From Natronobeatus ordinarius (GTDB lineage Archaea; Halobacteriota; Halobacteria; Halobacteriales; Natrialbaceae): a stretch of 64,000 nucleotides of DNA. Shown one piece after another: positions 24,274 to 31,515 of this stretch. The stretch lies in assembly GCF_024362485.1 (NCBI RefSeq), contig NZ_CP101456.1, forward strand, positions 2,418,001-2,482,000, read 5' to 3'. The stretch's first letter is position 1, and every line of letters begins with the position of its first letter. A program made the translations under genes and the position numbers. The notes under the pieces are model-generated. The model saw nothing but the letters and a program-made list of their open reading frames with translations, was not told where the DNA came from and searched no databases.

Positions 24274-25395
24274 ATGCAACCCACCGACCTTCGCGCAGCG
24301 ATTCCTGCCCTCGAGCACGGCGTCTACTTCAACACGGGTGCGAGCGGCCCGAGTCCGCGCCCCGTCGTCGAGGCGATCGAGTCGGCGCTCGAGCACCACG
24401 AGTACGAGGCCCCGGCGAACGAGGGGATGTACACGTCGGCGTTCGATACCTACGACTCGACTCGAGCCACGGTCGCCGACTTCGTCGGCGCCTCGCCCGA
24501 CGAGATCGCGCTGACGGCGAGCACGACCGACGGCATCAACCGCGTCGCTGGCGCGATCGACTGGAACGAGGGTGACGTCATCGTCCGGACCGACCTCGAG
24601 CACTCGGCCGGTATCCTGCCGTGGCGCCGCCTCGAGCGCGAGTCCGGGGTCGAAGTTCGGGTTCTCGAGACCGAGGCCGGCTACCTCGACCTCGAAGACG
24701 TGAAAGCCGTGGCGGCCGACGCCGACCTGTTCTGCGTGAGTTCGCTCACCTGGAGTCACGGCACCCGACTGCCGATCGGCGACCTCGTCGAGATCGCCCA
24801 CGACGCCGGCGCGCGAGTACTCGTCGACGCCGTCCAGGAGCCCGGCCAGACCGCCCTCGACGTCGGCGAGTGGGGAGCCGACTTCGTCGCCGCTGCGGGT
24901 CACAAGTGGTTGCTCGGCCCGTTCGGCGCCGGCTTCCTCTACGTCCGCGAGGGCGTCGAACGTGACCTCGTCCCGAGCGCGATCGGCTATCGAAGCGTCG
25001 AAGACCCCAACGCACCCGACTACGAGTACGCCGCCGGTGCACGGCGATTCGAGGTCGGCACGGCGAGTCCCGCTCCGTACGCCGGCCTCGAGGCCGCCAT
25101 CGACGTGATCGAATCCGTCGGCCTCGAGACGATCGAACGGCGCATCGAGACGTTGACCGACCGGCTCAAGGCGGGCGTCCCCGAGGAACGGCTGCTCAGC
25201 CCCCGCGACTTCGAGTCAGGGCTCGTGACGATCGACGTCGACGAGCCGGAGACGACGGTCGGGCGGCTCTCGGACGCGGGGATCACCGTTCGATCACTCC
25301 CCTATCCTGACGCGATCCGGGCCTCGGTCCACGCGTTCAACACTGCCGCGGACGTCGACGCGCTGCTCGAGGCGCTGGCTCCCGACCTACCCTAG
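24274..25395 (+). CDS. Class V aminotransferase of the cysteine-desulfurase fold lacking the catalytic Cys
   Basis: The 373-residue PLP enzyme has the fold-type I layout: YFNTGASGPSPRPVVEAI at the N-terminus, VDAVQEPGQTALDV, and the PLP lysine in AAGHKWLLGPFGAGFLY. In SufS/CsdA the segment after the final beta-strand reads RTGHHCAQP; here it reads VRSLPYPDAIRASVHAFNT with no cysteine. Desulfurase chemistry is therefore unlikely. Isopenicillin-epimerase-like or other lyase activity is more plausible. It follows trxB by 82 nt, perhaps in the same operon. Its stop codon shares CTAG with the convergent transducer gene. Confidence 0.82.
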   Translation: MQPTDLRAAIPALEHGVYFNTGASGPSPRPVVEAIESALEHHEYEAPANEGMYTSAFDTYDSTRATVADFVGASPDEIALTASTTDGINRVAGAIDWNEGDVIVRTDLEHSAGILPWRRLERESGVEVRVLETEAGYLDLEDVKAVAADADLFCVSSLTWSHGTRLPIGDLVEIAHDAGARVLVDAVQEPGQTALDVGEWGADFVAAAGHKWLLGPFGAGFLYVREGVERDLVPSAIGYRSVEDPNAPDYEYAAGARRFEVGTASPAPYAGLEAAIDVIESVGLETIERRIETLTDRLKAGVPEERLLSPRDFESGLVTIDVDEPETTVGRLSDAGITVRSLPYPDAIRASVHAFNTAADVDALLEALAPDLP

Positions 25396-27032
25396 CGCTC
25401 GTAAACGGGCCTGCGCTTGACGTCCTCGACCGAGGTGAGTTTCTCGAGGGTTCGAGCGATCTCCGAGAGGTTCGCGGTCTGTTCTTCGGTCGCCGCCGCC
25501 ACCGATTCGGTCTCGGCGGAGACGCGATCGGCCGTCCGTGACGACCGTTCGGCCGTCGCGTGGATCGCCTCCGCGCTGGTCGCCTGGCTGGCTGCGGCGA
25601 CGGCAACTTCCTCGATACCGTAGGTCACTTCCGAGACGGCATCGTGGATCTGGTCGAGGTCTGCAATCGCAGTTTCGACGCGTTCGGTCCCCTGGTCGAG
25701 TCGATCGGTCGTCTCTTCGACGGTCTCGACGGTCTCTGCCGTGACCGACTTGATTCCCGTGACCTCGGTTTCGATGTCGGTCAGGTCCTGGGCCGCCTCC
25801 TCGGCGAACGATCTGACCTGAGTCGCGATCACCTCGAGCGTCTCCTGGGTCGCGTCGCCACGTCTCGACTCGACGGTGGCGTTCACCGCGAGTACCTTCG
25901 TCCGTTCCGTGAGGTCGTTGACGTGATCGATCACGTCGTCGATCGCCTTCGTTCGCGCCTCGAGCCTGGAGACGGCGTCGGTCAGCTCCGCGGTGACCTC
26001 TTCGACGGCTGCCAGCTCCTCGAGCGCTGCGTCGGCCTGTTCGACGCCGTCCTCGGCGAGCGATTCCGCCCGATCGCCCACTTCCTTGACCTGGTCGGCG
26101 GTCGCCGCGATCTCCTCGATGCTCGCGCTCAAGGACTCGATCTCGTCGGTGATCGCGTGCGTGTCGTCGGCCTGGCTCGCCGCGAGGTCGTTGATCTCCT
26201 GGGCGCTTTCGGCAACCGACATTGACGCCCGGTCGAGTTCCTCGATCGGCTCGTGGACGTCGCGCCTGACGCCGTAGGCGAGGGCCTTTCGTCGCTCGAC
26301 CTCCCGGTCGAGCTTCTGGGTGTAACTCTCGTAGTAGGTGTCCGCCGCCACCTGCAAGTCGAGGTTGACGATCCGGAGCACCGCGAGGACGTCCGCCATC
26401 CCGTCGTGAATCGCCTCACGAACGGCTCGCTCGAGCGACGGGTCGAGGCCTCCCTCCTCGTCTTCGCCCTCGTCGGTAAAGCCGCGAAAGCGGTCGACGA
26501 TCCGGGACTGGAACGAGTCGTCGCTCGCGTCCATCTCCTCGTCGACCCACTCCTCGATGGCGTCGACGGTCCGCGTCTGAACGCGTTCGTCGATCTCAGA
26601 GAGGATCAGGTCGTAGTAGACGCCGTACTGGCCGACGTAGTACTTCATCGGCATGTCGAGGATTTCGTGGAGTTTGCCGATGCGCGCGCGGTTCCGGAAG
26701 TACTCCTCGTCGTACTCACCCGTCGCGAGCGAGACCAGATAGGCGCGCTGGGTCTGTTTCAGCGCCTCGATTCCTTTCGGCGACCGACCGATCACCTCGA
26801 GCGTGCCGTCGTGGTGGGTCAGGTTCTCGTAGAAGTCGTCGGCGATCTCGTTCTGGCGGTCGCGAAACAGCGGCTCGAGATTCGAGAGTCGACGCTCGTC
26901 TTCGTCGTCGAAGCCGATGAACGCTTTTCGCCAGGCGATTTCGTCGGCATCGAGATCGATGTCGTCGAGAAGTGCGTCGGGATCGACGTGTTGATTTAGT
27001 TCCCCATCCCCAAAAATCGTCATTGGATCCAT
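25392..27032 (-). CDS. HemAT-like globin-coupled transducer
   Basis: The 546-residue soluble protein has an N-terminal globin-coupled sensor domain (about residues 20-190). The proximal heme histidine lies in RIGKLHEILDMPMKYYVGQYG (about H122). A long coiled-coil signalling domain (about 220-530) follows. No membrane segments are present, as in HemAT. The hairpin tip that normally contacts CheA/CheW (EAARAGE...GFAVVADEVR) is strongly altered: NATVESRRGDATQETLEVIATQVR. Output may therefore not go to the chemotaxis kinase. The start at 27032 is near-leaderless relative to a TATA-like TTAATATT. An ATTGT-N10-ACAAT inverted repeat lies just upstream. Confidence 0.87.
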   Translation of the reverse strand: MDPMTIFGDGELNQHVDPDALLDDIDLDADEIAWRKAFIGFDDEDERRLSNLEPLFRDRQNEIADDFYENLTHHDGTLEVIGRSPKGIEALKQTQRAYLVSLATGEYDEEYFRNRARIGKLHEILDMPMKYYVGQYGVYYDLILSEIDERVQTRTVDAIEEWVDEEMDASDDSFQSRIVDRFRGFTDEGEDEEGGLDPSLERAVREAIHDGMADVLAVLRIVNLDLQVAADTYYESYTQKLDREVERRKALAYGVRRDVHEPIEELDRASMSVAESAQEINDLAASQADDTHAITDEIESLSASIEEIAATADQVKEVGDRAESLAEDGVEQADAALEELAAVEEVTAELTDAVSRLEARTKAIDDVIDHVNDLTERTKVLAVNATVESRRGDATQETLEVIATQVRSFAEEAAQDLTDIETEVTGIKSVTAETVETVEETTDRLDQGTERVETAIADLDQIHDAVSEVTYGIEEVAVAAASQATSAEAIHATAERSSRTADRVSAETESVAAATEEQTANLSEIARTLEKLTSVEDVKRRPVYER

Positions 27033-27035
27033 ACA

Positions 27036-27055
27036 TTGTACCCCGCTGGACAATC
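27036..27055 (-). promoter_or_regulatory. Inverted repeat ATTGT-N10-ACAAT at the transducer start
   Basis: The arms (27036-27040 and 27051-27055) are exact complements and resemble the ATTGTACAAT half-sites. The repeat lies between the TATA-like box and the ATG of the HemAT-like gene. If bound there, a protein would more likely block than activate transcription. Confidence 0.45.
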
Positions 27056-27211
27056 ATTTCAATATTAAGAAACTGATCCAGTGTTTACGATCATAGATGA
27101 TCACCGTATTCTCGACAGGGTGGCCGCTGGATCGCGAGCAGAAGTGCAACGACGTTCAGTGGCTACGAGAGGAAGCCGCCCAACCGGAGTTCGTCGGTCC
27201 CGCTCCCCAAT

Positions 27212-27238
27212 ATTGTACAATCTGCGAAATACTTTAAT
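27212..27238 (+). promoter_or_regulatory. CoA-disulfide-reductase promoter with ATTGTACAAT operator
   Basis: The perfect palindrome ATTGTACAAT (27212-27221) is followed after about 8 nt by a TATA-like ACTTTAAT, and the ATG is at 27262 (near-leaderless). The palindrome is identical to the one at 20687-20696 in front of the TauE operon. Confidence 0.65.
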
Positions 27239-27261
27239 CGGGTGCCTCCGTACGGCCCTGT

Positions 27262-28608
27262 ATGGACGAGACGTTCGTCATCGTCGGCGGAGACGCAGCC
27301 GGAATGAGCGCGGCGAGCAAGGCGAAACGTGACGACCCCGACCTGGACGTGATCGTCTTCGAGAAAGGCGAGTGGGTCTCCTACGCCGCCTGCGGGATGC
27401 CCTACTACGTCAAAGGCGAGGTCGAGGAACTCGAGGACCTCGTCGCGGTGACGCCCGAGGAGTTCGTCGAGAAGCGCGATATCGACCTCCGGACTGGTCA
27501 CGAGGTCGTCGCGATCGACCCCGAAGAGCAGACGGTCACCGTCGAGGCCGACGGCGACCGCTTCGACCAGCCCTACGACCACCTGCTGATCGGCACCGGC
27601 GCACGCGCGATCGAGCCGCCCTTCGACGGAATCGACCTCGAGGGCGTGTTCACGATCCACGACATGGACGCGGCCGACGCCATCGACGACTACGTCGACG
27701 AGCGCGCGCCCGAGACGGCCGCGATCGTCGGCGGCGGCTACGTGGGCATCGAGATGGCCGAGGCACTCTCAGCCCGGGGCCTCGAGGTCTCGATCTTCGA
27801 GATGCTCCCCCGGACGCTCCAGCCGTTCGGCGAGGAGACCGCCCGCGTCGTCGAAGAGCACCTCCGCGAGGAAGGTGTCGAGTTGCACCTCGAAACGGCC
27901 GTCTCCGGCTTCGACGGCGAGGAGCGAGTCGAGGCGGTGACACTCGAGGACGATGAGGTTCCGGCGGACCTGGCGATCGTCGGCGTCGGCGTCGCCCCGA
28001 ACGTCGACCTCGCCGAGGAGGCGGGGATCGAACTCGGGCCGACGGGTGCCATCGCGACCGACGAGTACGGCCGGACGAGCGAAGACGACGTCTACGCAGC
28101 AGGCGACGTCGCCGAGGCGACGAACGTCGTCACCGGCGAGCCGGATCACGTGCCGCTCGCGCTGACGGCCAACCGCGCGGGGCGGGCGATCGGAGCCACC
28201 GTCGCCGGCTCGCCAACGCTCACCGGCGGGACGGCCGGCACGGCGATCGTGAAGGCGTTCGAGCTCGGCGCGGCCCGGACGGGTCTCGTCGACGAGGAGT
28301 CCGCCAGTGAGGCCGGCTTCGATCCCGTCTCGGTCACGATCGAGGCGCCGACGCGCCCACACTACTACCCCGGCTCGACCGACCTCACCATCACGCTGGT
28401 CGCCGACCGCGAGAGCGAGCGCGTCCTCGGGGCGAGTCTCGTCGGCCGACAGGGGGCCAAACGCATCGACACCGTCGCGACCGCGCTCCACGCCGAGTTG
28501 ACCGTCGCCGAACTCGAGGGCCTCGACCTCGCGTACGCCCCGCCCTTTAGCCCGACCTGGGACCCGGTCCTCACCGCGGCGAAGGTGTTGAACGGCCAAC
28601 TCGAGTAA
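27262..28608 (+). CDS. FAD-dependent CoA-disulfide reductase / NADH oxidase family protein
   Basis: The 448-residue flavoprotein has an N-terminal FAD motif (VIVGGDAAGMSAASKAKR). The single redox cysteine C44 in WVSYAACGMPYYV is the hallmark of CoA-disulfide reductases and NAD(P)H persulfide reductases. An NAD(P)H motif (AAIVGGGYVGIEMAEAL), a second FAD motif (VYAAGDVAEATN) and the C-terminal dimerisation domain follow. It may reduce CoA-disulfide, CoA-persulfide or polysulfide, or reduce O2; sequence alone cannot decide. The identical operator-like palindrome at the TauE operon argues for a persulfide or thiol-stress role (inference). It diverges from the HemAT-like gene. Confidence 0.87.
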   Translation: MDETFVIVGGDAAGMSAASKAKRDDPDLDVIVFEKGEWVSYAACGMPYYVKGEVEELEDLVAVTPEEFVEKRDIDLRTGHEVVAIDPEEQTVTVEADGDRFDQPYDHLLIGTGARAIEPPFDGIDLEGVFTIHDMDAADAIDDYVDERAPETAAIVGGGYVGIEMAEALSARGLEVSIFEMLPRTLQPFGEETARVVEEHLREEGVELHLETAVSGFDGEERVEAVTLEDDEVPADLAIVGVGVAPNVDLAEEAGIELGPTGAIATDEYGRTSEDDVYAAGDVAEATNVVTGEPDHVPLALTANRAGRAIGATVAGSPTLTGGTAGTAIVKAFELGAARTGLVDEESASEAGFDPVSVTIEAPTRPHYYPGSTDLTITLVADRESERVLGASLVGRQGAKRIDTVATALHAELTVAELEGLDLAYAPPFSPTWDPVLTAAKVLNGQLE

Positions 28609-28675
28609 TTCGGCTCACAGCCGGAGTGTCGGAATCGGAGTCAGGCTTTTCAACGGTGTGTGACAACGTAGAGAC

Positions 28676-29068
28676 GTGAACGACTTCGAATCACGCCGGT
28701 TTCGGCAACTCGTACTCGTCGGCTCGCTGGGCGCGATCGCTCTCGTTACGGGGGCACGGATCGGTGAGTACGAGTCGAGTCCATGGGGCTGGGTCGTGGC
28801 GTTCGCGATCGGCGCAGCCGTCATGTTTGGCCCGGTCGCGTGGGTCGTCCGTGACCGAATTCCCGACGAACGACGCGAGCGGCTCAGTTACGTCGTCTCC
28901 GGCGTCGTGCTGCTCTGTGTCCCGATCTTCCTCGGGCTCGGACTCGTCGTTGGCGGCTTGCTGTTCTTCCTCGACGTCGTCGTCCTCGGGAGTATCGTCG
29001 GCCTCGCAGTCGTGTCGGCCGTCGAGCGAACGGCCGTCCCAGAGCGGCTTTGCGCCGCTGTTCGGTAG
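28676..29068 (+). CDS. Hypothetical membrane protein
   Basis: The 130-residue product starts at a GTG and has about four hydrophobic segments (roughly residues 10-25, 36-56, 69-87 and 89-112). The polar stretch VRDRIPDERRERLSY separates the second and third segments. No family was recognised. It lies 67 nt after the CoA-disulfide-reductase-like gene and might share its transcript. Only a membrane location is supported. Confidence 0.6.
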   Translation: MNDFESRRFRQLVLVGSLGAIALVTGARIGEYESSPWGWVVAFAIGAAVMFGPVAWVVRDRIPDERRERLSYVVSGVVLLCVPIFLGLGLVVGGLLFFLDVVVLGSIVGLAVVSAVERTAVPERLCAAVR

Positions 29069-29174
29069 CGCGCTGGACCGGCCGTTCGACTGGAGACTAC
29101 GGCGTGGAGCCGAGGACGCCGAGTCTGGATCCAGAAGAGCAAGACAGATACGAGATCCGTCCTAACTCCCGACA

Positions 29175-29756
29175 ATGGCTACCGCAGCTGCGCAACGACG
29201 GTTGCGAGAGAACACGCTCGGGGTGACGATCCTCCTGACGGTCGTCGGCTACGCGCTGGTTATCGGGACGTTCCTGCTCGACCTGCCGATCTACCCGGAG
29301 CTCACGGAAGCGCAGGTGGACCTGTTTACTCACCTCATCGCGGTCATCAACCTGACGACGACGGTGCTGCTCGTCCTCGGCTGGTACTGGATCCGGGCGG
29401 GCGAGGTCGACAAACACCGGCTGGCGATGGTCGGCGCGTTCGTGCTCATCCTGCTGTTCCTGGTGCTCTATCTCACCAGGGTCGGCGGCGGCGGCGGGGA
29501 GAAGCTCTTCGACGGCCCCGAGCTCGTCCGCTACGCGTATCTCGTCATGCTGGCCGTGCACATCCTCCTCTCGATCGTGGCCGTTCCAGTCGTACTGTAC
29601 GCGTTGCTCCTCGGGCTGACTCACACCCCGGCGGAGCTCCGTCGAACCGCCCACGCCCGGATCGGCCGGATCGCCGCCGCGACGTGGATCCTCAGCCTCG
29701 TGCTCGGCGTCGTCACCTACCTGCTGCTCAACCACATCTACGGCTACACGTACTGA
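29175..29756 (+). CDS. DUF420-family membrane protein (CtaM-like)
   Basis: The 193-residue protein has five or six helices and the DUF420 pattern: THLIAVINLTTTVLLVLGWYWIRAGEVDKHRLAM, YLVMLAVHILLSIVAVP and the C-terminal RTAHARIGRIAAATWILS. Conserved histidines in these helices could bind heme or copper. Relatives such as CtaM help assemble heme-copper oxidases, so a role in terminal oxidase maturation is plausible. No oxidase genes lie in this window. It is transcribed with a small downstream ORF. Confidence 0.83.
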   Translation: MATAAAQRRLRENTLGVTILLTVVGYALVIGTFLLDLPIYPELTEAQVDLFTHLIAVINLTTTVLLVLGWYWIRAGEVDKHRLAMVGAFVLILLFLVLYLTRVGGGGGEKLFDGPELVRYAYLVMLAVHILLSIVAVPVVLYALLLGLTHTPAELRRTAHARIGRIAAATWILSLVLGVVTYLLLNHIYGYTY

Positions 29757-29832
29757 CTTCACACTCGAGGAACGGATGATGAGGTGACGGATATGGGTCG
29801 GATTTTTGCTCCTCGCCCCGCTACCGGTGGTC

Positions 29833-29979
29833 GTGAGCGCGAACACAACACTCGGCGAGGACTGCAAGGAACACCTCGAGAAGGCACTCGAGGCGGACGA
29901 TCCGTCGGAGAAGGATTTTCACATCCGCCACGTCCTGCAGGTGTGTGGCGTCGATACCCGATCGGACGACGAGACGTAG
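29833..29979 (+). CDS. Small conserved-looking acidic protein (48 residues)
   Basis: A GTG at 29833 opens a 48-residue acidic protein: MSANTTLGEDCKEHLEKAL, then EADDPSEKDFHIRHVLQ and CGVDTRSDDET. Codon use is strongly haloarchaeal. The two helices and two cysteines (C11 and C38) could form a helical hairpin. No function is known. It follows the DUF420 gene by 76 nt and ends 90 nt before the convergent peptidase stop. Confidence 0.6.
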   Translation: MSANTTLGEDCKEHLEKALEADDPSEKDFHIRHVLQVCGVDTRSDDET

Positions 29980-30000
29980 TCGGGATCGGCGTCCACGCCA

Positions 30001-30090
30001 GCCCCCAGTGGATGCGAGCGCCGCCTACGCGTCGTCCGCCCGCCAGCCCCCAGTGGATGCGAGCGCCGCCTACGCGTCGTCCGCCCGCCA
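30001..30090. repeat. Perfect 45-bp tandem duplication at the 3' end of the M24 gene
   Basis: Positions 30001-30045 and 30046-30090 are identical, followed by a five-base start of a third unit. The inner unit contains the stop codon and last codons of the minus-strand peptidase gene. The outer unit lies downstream of the stop, so the protein is unaffected. Confidence 0.95.
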
Positions 30091-31209
30091 GCCCCGCGGG
30101 GAGTCGTTGAGCCGTTCGGCGCCGTCCTCGGTGACGACGACGAGGTCCTCGATCCGGACGCCGAACCGGCCCTCGAGGTAGATCCCGGGCTCGACGGAGA
30201 ACACCATTCCGGGCTCGAGTTCGCGGTCGTTGCCCGCGACGATGTAGGGCGGTTCGTGAACCTCGAGGCCGACGCCGTGGCCGGTGCGGTGGACGAAGGC
30301 GTCGCCGTAGCCTGCCGCCTCGATGACCGAGCGGGCGGCACGGTCGATCGAGCCGGCGGTGACCCCCGGCTCGACGGCGTCGACGGCGGCCTGCTGTGCC
30401 TCACAGACGATCGCGTGGACCTCCCGGTACTCGGCGGGTGGCTCGCCCGCGAAGACGATCGTTCGCGTCTGATCGCCCGGATAACGGGCCGTCCCCGACT
30501 CGAGGTCGGCCTCGACGTACGCGCCGAAGTCGAGGACGACGGGATCGCCGGCTTCGATCACCCGGTCGCCGCTGTGGTGGTGTGGCCGCGCGCCGTTGGG
30601 ACCCGACGCGACGATCGGTGAGAACGAGGGAGCTCCGCCGCCGTGCTCACCCAGCAGCCGACCGATGTCGTCGGCGAGGGCGGCCTCAGTCGTCCCGACG
30701 AGTTCCTCGCAGCGGGCTCTGAGCGTGAGCGAAACGCGATCTGCGATCTCGCCCGCCCGACGGAGCGCCTCGAGTTCGACGTCGTCCTTTCGCAGGCGGA
30801 GCGCCTCGAAGACGACGCTCGCGAGGTCGAAGGAGGCGTCGGGGAGCAGCCGCCGAAGGTCCTGGGTGAACAGCGCCCACATCCGATCGTCGACGAGGAC
30901 GGAGCCGTCGCGGATTCCGCGGTCAGAGAGCACGTCCTCGAGCAGCGCGACCGGGTCGTCGCCGTCGTCCCAGAGACGAACGTCCTCGACGGGCGTTTCG
31001 GCGAGCTGTTCGGCGTACATCGTGGGGGCGACGAACGCTGGAGCACCGACGGTCGGGAGGACGAGCAGCAGGTGTCGTTCGGATGGCGACTCCTCGAATC
31101 CGGTGAGGTACGTGAGGTTCGAACTCGGGAAACAGACGACCGCCTCGGCGCCGGCCGCCTCGAGTCGTCGTCGACAGTCACGGAGTCGTCGGTCGAACGG
31201 ATCGGTCAT
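30070..31209 (-). CDS. pepQ: M24-family Xaa-Pro dipeptidase
   Basis: The 379-residue protein has a creatinase-like N-terminal domain (about residues 1-125) and a pita-bread metallopeptidase domain. The latter shows VVLDFGAYVEADLESG for the first metal aspartates, RTGHGVGLEVHEPPY for the metal histidine, and the glutamates in MVFSVEPGIYLEGRFGVRIED. It would cleave dipeptides with proline at the second position using Mn2+ or Co2+. The open frame continues to 31410, but the ATG at 31209 (MTDPFDRRL) fits the family. The gene end is tandemly duplicated, without altering the protein. Confidence 0.88.
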   Translation of the reverse strand: MTDPFDRRLRDCRRRLEAAGAEAVVCFPSSNLTYLTGFEESPSERHLLLVLPTVGAPAFVAPTMYAEQLAETPVEDVRLWDDGDDPVALLEDVLSDRGIRDGSVLVDDRMWALFTQDLRRLLPDASFDLASVVFEALRLRKDDVELEALRRAGEIADRVSLTLRARCEELVGTTEAALADDIGRLLGEHGGGAPSFSPIVASGPNGARPHHHSGDRVIEAGDPVVLDFGAYVEADLESGTARYPGDQTRTIVFAGEPPAEYREVHAIVCEAQQAAVDAVEPGVTAGSIDRAARSVIEAAGYGDAFVHRTGHGVGLEVHEPPYIVAGNDRELEPGMVFSVEPGIYLEGRFGVRIEDLVVVTEDGAERLNDSPRGWRADDA

Positions 31210-31443
31210 AGTGGCCGTTCGCACCCCCGACAGATGAACGTTCGTGGACCGCCGAACGGTACAGTAGTCGTTCCTTACGGCTCGAGCCGGTGCGTACGGC
31301 CTGAACCGGTGGTCGTAGACCGACGGCCGGTCTATCCCGCCTCGAACGGCTGGCCGAACGCACCATGATAAACAAAACCATACCACAGTAAACCACATCA
31401 TACTTCCCACTGCTGTGATCCGTCGGATTCGACGACCGAAATC

Positions 31444-31480
31444 CCCTCCCTATTAGAGTACCCTGAGCCTGCAGGGAGGG
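31444..31480 (+). promoter_or_regulatory. 8-bp inverted repeat in the otsA upstream region
   Basis: CCCTCCCT (31444-31451) and AGGGAGGG (31473-31480) are exact complements separated by 21 nt, 35 nt upstream of the otsA ATG. It could be an operator or an mRNA hairpin that masks GGGAGG. The ATG itself lies too far for that GGAGG to serve as its ribosome-binding site. Confidence 0.45.
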
Positions 31481-31515
31481 AACGAACCCGTGGTGCAGGT
31501 GTTCGGTCGTGGCAG

